From Thermoproteota archaeon (lineage in GTDB: Archaea > Korarchaeota > JAOZGF01 > JAOZFZ01): a stretch of DNA of 64,000 nucleotides. Made by a program: the position numbers and the translations under genes. Location: positions 62,001 through 126,000 of the forward strand of contig JAOZFT010000035.1 in assembly GCA_027492035.1 (NCBI GenBank), in the 5' to 3' direction. Under the pieces are notes generated by a model. The model made no database searches. It was not told the DNA's origin and worked only from the letters and a program-made list of their open reading frames with translations. Positions 1 to 8,814 of the stretch are shown in pieces (position 1 is the stretch's first letter; each line of letters starts with the position of its first letter).

Positions 1-1
1 A

Positions 2-1564
2 CCTGACTTTTCTATCGATGTTTCCCCGAATTCTCAAACAGTTTCTCCTGGCAACAGTGTCGATTACAGTGTTTCTGTTAATCCTTCACCGATTTTTTCA
101 AACCCTGTTTCTTTAACTGTTTCTGGTCTGCCTTCCGGTGCAACCTACAGTTTCACCAGCAACAACCAAGTTCCAGGTTTCACTTCAACTCTGAGCATTT
201 CCACTTCAAGCTCTACTCCAACTGGAACCTACACTTTAACCGTTACAGGTTCAAGTGGGAGCTTAACTCACAGTGAAACAGTAACTTTGGTTGTTAGTCC
301 TGCTGCTGATTTCTCAATAAGTGTCACTCCACCTAACTTAGCTGTTAAGGCTGGTGAAAGAGCTAACTTTGCAGTTACAATAACCCATATAGGAGGGTTT
401 AGTTCCTCTACCCAAATTTTAATTTCTGTTGAAGGGTTACCCTCAGATGCTTCCCCCTCCTTGTCTTCATTCACAACTACAAGTACAGGGAGACATGGGT
501 ATTTACGTATAGCTACAGGCTCAACTACTGGCACATTTCCTTTGACGATTATAGCCACTGGAGGAGGAAAAACTCACACTGCAGCTGTGACTTTAACCAT
601 TACTCCAGGAGGTGCTACCCCCACAGCTTCACCTACTGCTTCCCCTTCGGCTCCACCCACAGCTTCACCTACTCCTTCCCCTTCACCTACTCCTTCCCCT
701 GGAGCCTTTGATTTCACTTTAACTCTTTCTCCTTCAAGCAGTGAAATTTTCCAAGGTGAAGTTGCTACGTTTGTTGTTCAAGCTAGTCTTGTTTCAGGCA
801 CTGCTCAACCTTTAACATTAACTGTTTCTGGTCTGCCAAGCGATGCTACTTACACATTTAACCCACCTACTGTAACTCCTACAGGTACTTCAACCTTAAC
901 TGTTACGGCTGGTTCATCAACTGGTTCATTCACCTTCGTCATTACTGCCAGTGGTGGGGGCTTAACTAAAACAGTGACTGGTTCCTTAAAAATTTCAACT
1001 AAGAAATGCATAATTGCTACTGCTACATATGGTTCTGAGCTTTCAAGTGAAGTAATGTTCCTAAGAAAATTCAGAAACAATTTAATACTGAAAACTTACA
1101 GTGGTAAACAGTTCTATAAAGTTTTTGATGCATTCTATTACTCTTTCAGTCCCCAGGTTGCTCAATTTATTTTGGAACATCCACAAATTAAACCTTTAAT
1201 GAAAGCTCTACTTTACCCGTTAATGGCTTCTCTGCATGTTTCTGCTTTAACTCAGCCCTTGTTCAGTTTAAACCCTGAACTTGGAACAATTACTGCCGGT
1301 TTAATTGCTAGTGCTTTAATAGGATTGCTTTACTTAACACCTTTACTTATAGCTTTAAGTTTCATAGTTAGAGGGTGGAATTGGAAAACTAGAAAATTAG
1401 TTCTTGTTTTCGCAACTGCTTCCTTAACTTCCTTTGTTACACTGGTCAGTGGAACAATTCTCTCTATAGATTACTTAACAATGCTTTCCTCTGCAGTGTT
1501 TGTAGTTTCTACAATGTTACTTACTCCGTCAACTTTTCTTATTGGTTTACTTAAAAATAAATAA
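2..1564 (+). CDS. Secreted repeat protein with CFI-box and C-terminal membrane segments (5' end missing)
   Basis: The frame is open from the window edge, so the N-terminus is missing. The visible part holds three similar beta-sandwich repeats of roughly 90 residues, recognisable by the recurring 'VSGLPSGATY'/'TVSGLPSDATY' segments, and a Pro/Ser/Thr linker (PTASP/PTPSP repeats) between the second and third. After the last repeat comes CIIATATYGSELSSEV, which matches the CFI-box (CTERM) signature of archaeal surface proteins, then about 80 residues and three or four hydrophobic helices ending in LLKNK. The layout fits a surface protein with its repeats outside and its C-terminus in the membrane. 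The function is unknown; the repeats may bind ligands or give stalk length. It converges on the glycerol operon. Confidence 0.8.
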   Translation, partial: PDFSIDVSPNSQTVSPGNSVDYSVSVNPSPIFSNPVSLTVSGLPSGATYSFTSNNQVPGFTSTLSISTSSSTPTGTYTLTVTGSSGSLTHSETVTLVVSPAADFSISVTPPNLAVKAGERANFAVTITHIGGFSSSTQILISVEGLPSDASPSLSSFTTTSTGRHGYLRIATGSTTGTFPLTIIATGGGKTHTAAVTLTITPGGATPTASPTASPSAPPTASPTPSPSPTPSPGAFDFTLTLSPSSSEIFQGEVATFVVQASLVSGTAQPLTLTVSGLPSDATYTFNPPTVTPTGTSTLTVTAGSSTGSFTFVITASGGGLTKTVTGSLKISTKKCIIATATYGSELSSEVMFLRKFRNNLILKTYSGKQFYKVFDAFYYSFSPQVAQFILEHPQIKPLMKALLYPLMASLHVSALTQPLFSLNPELGTITAGLIASALIGLLYLTPLLIALSFIVRGWNWKTRKLVLVFATASLTSFVTLVSGTILSIDYLTMLSSAVFVVSTMLLTPSTFLIGLLKNK

Positions 1565-1589
1565 TAAAGTAAGGAACCTTTAATTCACC

Positions 1590-1604
1590 TTTTTTTTCTT
1601 TTTT
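1590..1604 (+). terminator. Oligo-T transcription end
   Basis: A run of T broken by a single C lies 26 nt after the stop of the surface protein and just before the end of the convergent Fe-S gene. Archaeal RNA polymerase terminates on such tracts without needing a hairpin. Confidence 0.5.
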
Positions 1605-1620
1605 AATTCTTTTCTGAATA

Positions 1621-2742
1621 TTAGTTGCCTATTGTTACTGTTTCATGGATGTGCTCCATTATATCTCTAACTTGAACTCTTACTTTCCATTCTATCTGGT
1701 TTAATTGTTTCTGAAGTGTTTCTTCACAGGTTGGGCAAGCTGAAACAATTACTTCAGGTTTAGTTGAAAGAAGGTCTTTAAGTCTTTTTTTTGCTATTTC
1801 CTCAGCTATTTTGGGATTTGAAAACCTAAGTAAGCCTCCACTTCCGCAACAAAATGTTTCCTTGCCTTTATGTGGAGGACTCAATATTTTCACTCCTGTT
1901 TTTCTTAAAAGAAACCTAGGTTCATTTACTATGTTTAGCTGTCTAGCTAGTATGCAAGGGTCATGATAAACTACCCTTTCTTTCTCCCTGTACTTTCCAA
2001 TTTTAATTTTTCCTTTATTTACTAGTTCGATTAAGAAGGAAGTTATGTGTTTAATTCTCTTTTTTATTTTTAAACCGTATTTGGGATATATTTCTTTGAA
2101 CGTGTAAGTACAGCTTGGACATAAAGTAATTATTTCCTTAACTTCTAAATTGTTTATTTCTTCAGCATTCACTTTCCCTATCTCTATAAACTCTTTTTTG
2201 AACCCTGCTTGAAGTAAAGGTAAACCGCAACATTTCTCATGGACAGGTGAAGTCATGAACCCTGTTTTTGTTTTTCTTAAAAAATTGATTACAGCTTCCA
2301 CTGTCTTGCCTCTAAATCTTGAGGCTGAACAACCTATATAGAGAAGTACTTCAGGTTTTCCTTCTTTCTCGCCTGCATACTTTTCAGAGTACTCCATTCC
2401 GAAAAGGTTCATTTTTTCCGTTATTTCTTTTACTTGTTTCAAATAGAAGGGCACTAAATTATTTTCTCCAAGTTCCTCCTTTATTTTTCTCAACTCTTCC
2501 CCCAAAGAAATGTTTAACGGACAAATTATTTGACAGGCTGAACATTCAGTGCAAAGGTAGAAAAGATTAACTGAGTTTGTGACGTCCAAAATCTTCTTTT
2601 TAAGATATAAGTAAGCTACTCTAGCTTTTCCTGAAGGTGAAACTGTTTCTGTGTTTTTTGCAAGAAAAACTGGGCAATTTGCTCCGCAAATGTTTGGACA
2701 GACTGAACAAATTAAAATGTTTCTGTATTTTCCTCTCCACAT
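1621..2742 (-). CDS. Fe-S oxidoreductase with two CCG domains (GlpC/GlcF/HdrD-like)
   Basis: Two ferredoxin-type cysteine groups sit near the N-terminus (Cys12, 15, 19, 23 and Cys64, 67, 70, 74), followed by two cysteine-rich CCG domains (CCGLPL near residue 170 and CCGSGG near 300, each with an upstream Cys partner). This is the architecture of GlpC, GlcF and HdrD/HdrB proteins, which pass electrons from a flavoprotein to quinone, heterodisulfide or another carrier. The gene is the last of the glycerol operon, 35 nt after the AGPS-like FAD enzyme, so it probably takes electrons from that enzyme or from the GlpA-like dehydrogenase. The final acceptor cannot be told from sequence. Confidence 0.85.
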   Translation of the reverse strand: MWRGKYRNILICSVCPNICGANCPVFLAKNTETVSPSGKARVAYLYLKKKILDVTNSVNLFYLCTECSACQIICPLNISLGEELRKIKEELGENNLVPFYLKQVKEITEKMNLFGMEYSEKYAGEKEGKPEVLLYIGCSASRFRGKTVEAVINFLRKTKTGFMTSPVHEKCCGLPLLQAGFKKEFIEIGKVNAEEINNLEVKEIITLCPSCTYTFKEIYPKYGLKIKKRIKHITSFLIELVNKGKIKIGKYREKERVVYHDPCILARQLNIVNEPRFLLRKTGVKILSPPHKGKETFCCGSGGLLRFSNPKIAEEIAKKRLKDLLSTKPEVIVSACPTCEETLQKQLNQIEWKVRVQVRDIMEHIHETVTIGN

Positions 2743-2777
2743 ATTAATAATCCTTCTTTCAAATGTTTTCCAAAAAT

Positions 2778-4229
2778 TTAGATGAGTTTACCTGGATTCA
2801 TTATTTCTGAGGAATCGAAAACTTCCTTTATTTTCTTTAGTAACCTATATGTTGATTCACCTATTTCTTCTTTTAACCACTTCTTTCTAAGTAGCCCTAT
2901 TCCATGGTGGTGACTTATTGTTCCACCTGACTCTAAACATGCTTTCATGGCTTTGCTCCAGAAGTTAAAGTAGAAATCTTCAAGTTTAACGTCTTCCGGA
3001 GGTATCCCCCCTATTGTAAAGTAAAGACATGCTCCGTTAAGGTAGAAATGAGAAGCATGAGCTGAAGATAATAGTACCCCCTCTATGGAAGATATTTCTT
3101 TTTTCATTTTTCTATAAAGAGTAGGTATTTTGCTCCAAGTTGCAGCTACTTCAACTGTGTCAAAAACAACTTTCATTGGTAAATATTGGGAAATATCTGT
3201 TATGACATCGAATCTTTCATTCAGCCATTTTTTCACGGGTTCTTCGCCGCAATTTTTAGCTCCTTCATTTTTGCAGATTCTTTCGATTGCTTTCTTCTCC
3301 TGTCCAGTTATTTCCTTCATTCCCTCAACAATGAAAATACCTAACGACTCCCTATCCTCAGTAAAATCTTGAAATTTCAGCTCTGTCTCGTCTTCATCAT
3401 ATAAACGTATAACTGCAGGGTAAATCCCCTTTCTTAAAATCTTTCTTGCCGCTTCCAAACTTTCGGTGAAGCTTTTAAATTTAAAGGATAAAAGCTTTTT
3501 TTCCTCTGGTAAAGGCCAAATTTTAAGTGTTGCTTTAGTTATTACTCCTATTGTTCCTTCAGAGCCTAGAAATAATTTTTCAATTTCTGGGCCTGTGGAG
3601 GAAGCTGGTTTAATTTTGGAATTAATTATTTCGCCATTAGGTAAAACTGCTTCTAAACCTAAAACTAAATTTTCTATTTTCCCATATTTTGTTGAAAACT
3701 GTCCTGCAGCTTTAGTAGCTATCCATCCGCCTAATGTAGAAGCTGGGAGAGATTGAGGAATATGCCTGGAAGTGTATCCTCTAGAATTAAGTTTCTCTTC
3801 CAGTATTTTTCCGTTTATTCCAGCTTCAGCAGTGACTGTTAAGTCTAAATCATTTATTTCAATTATTTTGTTCATTTTTTTTAAATCTATAACTATTCCC
3901 CCTTTTAAAGGAACTACTCCCCCTGTAACGCTTGTTCCTCCTCCATAGGGGATCACAGGCACTTTTTCTTCCTTTGCTAACTTAAGGATTTCTGAAACTT
4001 GCTCAGTGTTAATGGGCCATGTGACGAAGTTAGGAAGTGAAGGCAAGTACCCCTTAAGAAACCATTGAAGAGAAATTGGCCAATAACCTCTTGAGTAAGA
4101 AATAAGGTCTATTTCTTTTTCAGAGAAGTTTTTTTCATCTAATATCTTAACAAGTTTTTTCTTGATTCTCCTCTTCTTTTCTTCTGGAAACTTGATTTTA
4201 CCTGTGTAAATTTCCTTGTAGTTATTCAT
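2778..4229 (-). CDS. FAD-linked oxidase resembling alkyl-dihydroxyacetone-phosphate synthase
   Basis: A 483-residue VAO-type flavoprotein. The FAD-binding half has VIPYGGGTSVTGG (about residues 92-104) and a second FAD contact region (TLGGWIATKAAG). The C-terminal half carries SGGTISHHHGIGLLRKKWL, which matches the triple-His active-site motif of alkylglycerone-phosphate synthase (AGPS) and differs from the GEHGIG motif of GlcD/D-lactate dehydrogenases. AGPS swaps the acyl group of acyl-DHAP for a fatty alcohol. Here the gene overlaps glycerol kinase by 8 nt and precedes a GlcF/GlpC-like Fe-S protein, an arrangement more typical of an oxidative dehydrogenase. An ether-lipid or 2-hydroxyacid role are both possible; the family is clear, the substrate is not. 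Confidence 0.75.
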   Translation of the reverse strand: MNNYKEIYTGKIKFPEEKKRRIKKKLVKILDEKNFSEKEIDLISYSRGYWPISLQWFLKGYLPSLPNFVTWPINTEQVSEILKLAKEEKVPVIPYGGGTSVTGGVVPLKGGIVIDLKKMNKIIEINDLDLTVTAEAGINGKILEEKLNSRGYTSRHIPQSLPASTLGGWIATKAAGQFSTKYGKIENLVLGLEAVLPNGEIINSKIKPASSTGPEIEKLFLGSEGTIGVITKATLKIWPLPEEKKLLSFKFKSFTESLEAARKILRKGIYPAVIRLYDEDETELKFQDFTEDRESLGIFIVEGMKEITGQEKKAIERICKNEGAKNCGEEPVKKWLNERFDVITDISQYLPMKVVFDTVEVAATWSKIPTLYRKMKKEISSIEGVLLSSAHASHFYLNGACLYFTIGGIPPEDVKLEDFYFNFWSKAMKACLESGGTISHHHGIGLLRKKWLKEEIGESTYRLLKKIKEVFDSSEIMNPGKLI

Positions 4230-5718
4230 TTTTGCTTAACCATTCCCTAGATCTTTCAACTGCCCTTTTCCAGTTTAAGTAAAGTGTTTCTATTTTTTTC
4301 TCTTCAATTCCTGGTTTAAACACCTTATCAACTTCTCTTCTTTCCGTTATTTCTTTAAGAGAATTGTAGATACCTGCTCCTAAACAGGCAAGATAAGCTG
4401 CACCCAAACTTGTAGCTTCCGAAACTTTAGTTCTCTCAACTTCCAAGTTTAAACAATCAGCCATAAATTGGGCAACAAAATTATTCTTGGAAACTCCCCC
4501 GTCCAGCCTTAACTTTTCAATTTTAAGTTTTAAATCCTTTTCCATAACTTCCACGATATCCTTTACTCTGTAAACTATTGACTCCAGAACAGCTCTAACT
4601 ATATTTTCTCTGCTTATTTCTCTAGTTAAACCTATCAGTAACCCGCGTGCGTAAGAATCCCAGTAAGGGGAAGATAAACCTGTGAAAGCAGGTACAAAAT
4701 AAACTCCTTTGTTGCTTCCAGCTTTAAAAGCCAGTTTTTCTGATTCATCAACTTCCTTAATGATTTTCAAGTTATCTTTTAACCAAAGAACAGCTTCACC
4801 TGCCACATATGAGTAACCTTCAACCATAAAAAATGTTTTGCCGTTTATTTTCCAAGCCACTAAAGGAACTAGGCCGTGGCCGGGGATTTTAAACTTTCTT
4901 CCTATGTTGACATCTACAAACCCTCCTGAGCCTAAAGTGCATTTTGTGTCTCCCTTACTGAAACATGCTTCACCGAAAAGGGCTGATTGCTGATCCCCTG
5001 TAGCAGAAATTATCTCTAAAGGTTCTCCAAAAAATGATTTATCTACGTAGCCAAATCCTCCATTGGTTTCCCTTATTTCAGGAAGTATTTCTGAAGGAAT
5101 TCCAAACATTTCAAGTAAATCTTCCCACCAAGTAAGTTCAAAATAATCAAACATTCCTGTAGAGCTTGCGTTTGAAAAATCTGTAGCGTGAATTTTCCCT
5201 TTAGTTAATCTCCAAATAATGTATGTGTCTATTGTGCCGAAAATTATTTTTCCATTTTTGATTTTCTCTCTTATATCATTAACGTTTTCAATTAACCACT
5301 TAATGTACATTGAGGAAAGGGAAGGGTTAAATATTCTCTGAAGCTCTTCAGGCATTTCTTCACCGTATTCCCTCTTCATTTCAGCACTTAACTGAGAAGT
5401 TCTTGTATCCATCCAAGTTAAAGCGTTATATACAGGTAATCCCTTATCCTTATCCCAAAGTATCGTAGTTAATCTCTGGTTAGTAACAGCTAAACCTTTA
5501 ACTTCACTTACTTCAACTTTGCTCTTAACCAAAACCTTCTTTAAAACTTTTAAACTTTTTTTAAAAATTGTTTCAGGGTCTTGTTCGACCCAGCCGGGTT
5601 TAGGGTGTTTCAAAGGAAGTTTCTCAGAAACTGAAGCTAGAAAACCTTTCTCTTCATCGTAAACGAATGCCTTTACGTTTCTTGTCCCTTCATCTAAAAT
5701 TAAAATATATTTTTCCAA
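4222..5718 (-). CDS. glpK: Glycerol kinase, FGGY family
   Basis: A 498-residue carbohydrate kinase that should phosphorylate glycerol to sn-glycerol 3-phosphate with ATP. Visible family segments are the N-terminal LDEGTRNVKAFVYD phosphate loop, WVEQDPETI, TWMDTRTS, the ATGDQQSALFG signature, FVPAFTGLSSPYWDSYARG (very close to glycerol kinase) and RLDGGVSKNNF near the C-terminus. The length matches GlpK (about 500). The segment usually reading TYGTG is CTLGSGGF here, a mild change in the ATP region. It lies in an operon with GlpA-like and GlpC-like genes, which supports glycerol rather than another polyol as substrate. Confidence 0.88.
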   Translation of the reverse strand: MEKYILILDEGTRNVKAFVYDEEKGFLASVSEKLPLKHPKPGWVEQDPETIFKKSLKVLKKVLVKSKVEVSEVKGLAVTNQRLTTILWDKDKGLPVYNALTWMDTRTSQLSAEMKREYGEEMPEELQRIFNPSLSSMYIKWLIENVNDIREKIKNGKIIFGTIDTYIIWRLTKGKIHATDFSNASSTGMFDYFELTWWEDLLEMFGIPSEILPEIRETNGGFGYVDKSFFGEPLEIISATGDQQSALFGEACFSKGDTKCTLGSGGFVDVNIGRKFKIPGHGLVPLVAWKINGKTFFMVEGYSYVAGEAVLWLKDNLKIIKEVDESEKLAFKAGSNKGVYFVPAFTGLSSPYWDSYARGLLIGLTREISRENIVRAVLESIVYRVKDIVEVMEKDLKLKIEKLRLDGGVSKNNFVAQFMADCLNLEVERTKVSEATSLGAAYLACLGAGIYNSLKEITERREVDKVFKPGIEEKKIETLYLNWKRAVERSREWLSKNE

Positions 5719-5728
5719 TTTATTTTCC

Positions 5729-6088
5729 TCAAACCCTTTTAACTCTCCGTGAAGCTACAACTTTAACATTTTCAACTAAAAAATCCTTAATTATTACTTG
5801 TCCAGTTTTTACAGGTGCTTCAACTTCTACGTAAGCCAGCTTTTTCATTGCTTCCATCAAAACTTTTCTAGGCAGAGGTTTACTTGTTTTTATAGGTAAA
5901 AACTTTATTTCTCCATTCTTTACAGGTACAGTAGTAGTTAATATCCTAACAGGATTCAAAGCTTCTGTTTTTGCAAACTTTAAGCCTTTCTCACATTTAT
6001 TACCTTTAACTGACACTTCCCCCTTTTCAACTGTGATAACTACTTCACAGCCTACAGGACAAACTATACAAATGATTTTTTTCTTCAA
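5729..6088 (-). CDS. DUF1667 small redox-associated protein of the glycerol operon
   Basis: A 119-residue protein with CIVCPVGCEV near the N-terminus, then GNKCEKG, and EALNPVRILTTTVPV. This is the DUF1667 pattern, with four conserved cysteines that probably bind a metal or Fe-S cluster. In many anaerobes this family sits beside a GlpA-like dehydrogenase and an NAD/FAD oxidoreductase, exactly as here. The TTG start overlaps the stop of the upstream oxidoreductase by 4 nt, so the two are translationally coupled. It probably serves as an electron-transfer subunit of that complex; no activity has been assigned from sequence. Confidence 0.8.
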   Translation of the reverse strand: MKKKIICIVCPVGCEVVITVEKGEVSVKGNKCEKGLKFAKTEALNPVRILTTTVPVKNGEIKFLPIKTSKPLPRKVLMEAMKKLAYVEVEAPVKTGQVIIKDFLVENVKVVASRRVKRV

Positions 6089-7332
6089 CTTTTCCTCACT
6101 AATTTAAAAGTTATTTTCTCACCTTTTATTTTTAGCAATTCCTCCCTTTTCAAATTTACTTTAACCATTTCATTTGGTTTAATTTTTTGGAAGTATTTTC
6201 TCCAATTTATTTCTTTAATTGAAAGAAAAACTTTTTCTTCAGGTTTCTTCACTCTTAAATAAAACGAAACGTCCTTTAAGCAAGTCACTCTTTGAGGAAC
6301 AACAAATTTTATTTTTTTGTTAAAAGAAACCTTTCTTTCTTCTGCTTTTTTCATTCCTTTTTTTAAGTAAAAATTCACTCCCTCAGCTGCGGTTTCAGCG
6401 TTTTCTACAACATAATCAACTAAATCAAATATTACTAAACTGTTTCCGCAAGAGAACAGAAAGGGAGCTGTTGTTTGGAAGTAGTCATTAACTACTGGCC
6501 CTAAAGTATTACTGTCCATTTCAATACCTATTTCACTAACTAATTCGTTTTCAGGTACTAATCCAACGGAAAAAATTACTGTGTCACATTTTATTTCTTT
6601 CTCGGTTCCTTTTAAAGGATTTAAGTTTTCATCCACTTTAACTATCTTAATTCTTTCCACTCTTTCCCTTCCTCTTATTTCTGTAGCTGCATGGCTTAAA
6701 TAAAGTGGTATGTTGAAGTCCTGAAGGCATTGAACAATGTTTCTTTGTAACCCTCCAGGGTAAGGCATTATTTCAATCACTCCTTTCACCTTAACTCCTT
6801 CCAATGTTAATCTTCTGGCCATAATTAACCCTACATCTCCTGAACCTATAATTACTGCTTCTTTCCCTGGAAGATAGCCTTCAATATTGATAAGTTTCTG
6901 AACTAAACCTGCTGTAAAAACTCCTGCTGGTCTGTCACCCGGAATTTTAACATCCCATCTTGTCTTCTCTCTAGCTCCAGTGGCTAAAATTACAGCTTTA
7001 GATTTTATTTTCATTACTCCCAATTTCTTGTTTACAGCTATAACTTCTCCTTTTCTACTTATTTTTAGGGCTGTTGTGTCAGTGAATGTTCCTATACCAA
7101 TTTCTTCAACTTTATCTATAAATCTTTGAATGAATTCAGGCCCTGTTAATTCTTCTTTGAAATATTTTAAACCGAAACCTGGATGTATACATTGAGGAAG
7201 TACACCCCCTAAATATTTCTCTCTTTCAATCACCACCTGGTTAGTTAAACCTAGTTTGTAAGCCTTAATTGAAGCAGCTAAACCTGCAGGACCTGAACCT
7301 ATAACCACTAAATCAACTTTCCTCTCAATCAT
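6085..7332 (-). CDS. FAD/NAD(P)-dependent oxidoreductase of the glycerol dehydrogenase complex
   Basis: A 415-residue pyridine-nucleotide-disulfide-type flavoprotein. It has an N-terminal FAD dinucleotide fold (VVIGSGPAGLAASIKAYKLG), QCIHPGFGL, a second dinucleotide fold (AVIIGSGDVGLIMARRL) and a C-terminal FAD contact (FLFSCGNS). The CIHPGFGL segment is typical of the oxidoreductase that accompanies GlpA-like proteins in Thermotoga and clostridia. It likely passes electrons from glycerol 3-phosphate oxidation to NAD(P) or a carrier. It abuts the glpA-like stop with no gap and overlaps DUF1667. About 80 extra residues at the C-terminus are not recognisable. Confidence 0.83.
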   Translation of the reverse strand: MIERKVDLVVIGSGPAGLAASIKAYKLGLTNQVVIEREKYLGGVLPQCIHPGFGLKYFKEELTGPEFIQRFIDKVEEIGIGTFTDTTALKISRKGEVIAVNKKLGVMKIKSKAVILATGAREKTRWDVKIPGDRPAGVFTAGLVQKLINIEGYLPGKEAVIIGSGDVGLIMARRLTLEGVKVKGVIEIMPYPGGLQRNIVQCLQDFNIPLYLSHAATEIRGRERVERIKIVKVDENLNPLKGTEKEIKCDTVIFSVGLVPENELVSEIGIEMDSNTLGPVVNDYFQTTAPFLFSCGNSLVIFDLVDYVVENAETAAEGVNFYLKKGMKKAEERKVSFNKKIKFVVPQRVTCLKDVSFYLRVKKPEEKVFLSIKEINWRKYFQKIKPNEMVKVNLKREELLKIKGEKITFKLVRKS

Positions 7333-8805
7333 TCAGGCACCTTTCAAAAGCTCCTTTATTTTATATAGAAGAATCAATGATTTTCCTCCCTTTTTAGTTA
7401 TTTTCTTAACTGGGATTTTCAGTTCCCTGCTCAGTATCTCCAAAATTTTTGGTGTGCAGAAGCTTCCTTGGCACCTTCCCATCCCTGCCCTTGTTCTAAA
7501 TTTCACACCGTCCAAAGTTTTTGCTCCTCTTTTAATTGCTTCAACAACTTCAGCTTCAGTTACTTGTTCACATCTGCAAATTATTCTTCCGTAACCAGGG
7601 TTTTCCTTTATCATTTTATCTTGTTCTTCAGGAGGGTAATCAGTAAGTTTGTTTATTCTTTTTCTGTAAGGGTTAAAACTTCCCTTCCTTTCAAGTTTTA
7701 ATCCTTCCTTTCTCAGCAGCTCTGTAACCATTTTAGCTATTGCAGGTGCAGCTGTCAAGCCAGGAGACTGTATACCTGCAACGTTTATGAAACCTTTAAC
7801 TTTTGTTCTTTCAATTACGAAGTCTCCCTTTTCAGAAGCAGCTCTTACTCCTGCGAAGCAAGTTATTATTTTTAGGGGAAAGTCAGGAAACAAAACATTG
7901 TAAGTGTTAATTATCTCCTCTATATCCTTTCTAGACACTGAAGTATCTTCTTTACTTCCTGTTTCCTTTAGATTAGGTCCCCATAAGGGGTTCCCTTCAA
8001 CTGTTAATAAAGCCCCTCCTCCCTTTGTTCTTGGATCCTGCTTAATTTTAGCTTCTGCAACATAGTGTCTGTAATATCCTCTAAGTTTCTTATCAAAAAC
8101 AATCATGCACCCTTTCCTAGGAACTATTTTAAAGTTTCTTACACCGGCTGTTTCAGCTACTTCATCTGAATAAAGACCTGCAGCATTAACAACGTAACTT
8201 GTTTCAATTACTCCCTTATTTGTTTTTACTCCCTTAACTTCTCCATTCTCAACTAACACCTCCTCAACTTTTGTTCCGAGTAATGTTTTCACTCCGTTCT
8301 TTTGTGCATTTTCAATCAAGGCGAAAGTTAATTCATAAGGGGAAATAACTCCACCTGAAGGGAAAAGGAGTGCACACTTAGCTTTATTTGTTAAATTAGG
8401 TTCAACTTTCCTTAGCTCCCTTTTATTAAGAAACTTAACCTGTATCCCTCTCCATTTCATCACTAAATAAACCAAGAAAAGAAAAAATGTTTCTTTCCTG
8501 TTTAAAGAAACGAAAAGTAAACCACAACGATTAAAAGGAACATCTAGCTCCTCAGTTAACTTGTCCATTAATTTATTACCTTCAACACAAAGTTTTCCCT
8601 TCAAAGAATTAAAAGGGGTAACGAAAGGGTGGATAATGCCTGAACAACCCTTACTGGCGCCTTGGCAGAAATCAACTTCTTTTTCAACAACAACTACGTC
8701 CACTTTGTATTTAGAAAGCTCCCTAGCTATACTGCACCCTACAACTCCACCTCCAACTATTACAACATCTGTTTTTAAAGAAGGTTTCAAAAAAAATTTA
8801 GACAA
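7333..8805 (-). CDS. glpA: Glycerol-3-phosphate dehydrogenase-like FAD protein with BFD [2Fe-2S] domain
   Basis: A 490-residue protein with an N-terminal FAD fold (VVIVGGGVVGCSIARELSK), a DAO-type core, and a C-terminal BFD-like domain with IICRCEQVTEAEV and GMGRCQGSFC, whose four cysteines would hold a [2Fe-2S] cluster. This is the GlpA-type layout that oxidises sn-glycerol 3-phosphate to DHAP. The start is TTG, preceded by AAGGGGGGA. It is the first gene of a six-gene operon (this gene, oxidoreductase, DUF1667, glpK, AGPS-like, Fe-S CCG protein). Related 2-hydroxyacid dehydrogenases share the fold; the glycerol kinase next door supports the present call. Confidence 0.82.
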   Translation of the reverse strand: MSKFFLKPSLKTDVVIVGGGVVGCSIARELSKYKVDVVVVEKEVDFCQGASKGCSGIIHPFVTPFNSLKGKLCVEGNKLMDKLTEELDVPFNRCGLLFVSLNRKETFFLFLVYLVMKWRGIQVKFLNKRELRKVEPNLTNKAKCALLFPSGGVISPYELTFALIENAQKNGVKTLLGTKVEEVLVENGEVKGVKTNKGVIETSYVVNAAGLYSDEVAETAGVRNFKIVPRKGCMIVFDKKLRGYYRHYVAEAKIKQDPRTKGGGALLTVEGNPLWGPNLKETGSKEDTSVSRKDIEEIINTYNVLFPDFPLKIITCFAGVRAASEKGDFVIERTKVKGFINVAGIQSPGLTAAPAIAKMVTELLRKEGLKLERKGSFNPYRKRINKLTDYPPEEQDKMIKENPGYGRIICRCEQVTEAEVVEAIKRGAKTLDGVKFRTRAGMGRCQGSFCTPKILEILSRELKIPVKKITKKGGKSLILLYKIKELLKGA

Positions 8806-8814
8806 AAAATCCCC

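Noticed and set aside
2778-4229. Calling this gene glcD or D-lactate dehydrogenase
   Set aside because: The GEHGIG motif expected there is replaced by the AGPS-type HHHGIG with LRKKWL.
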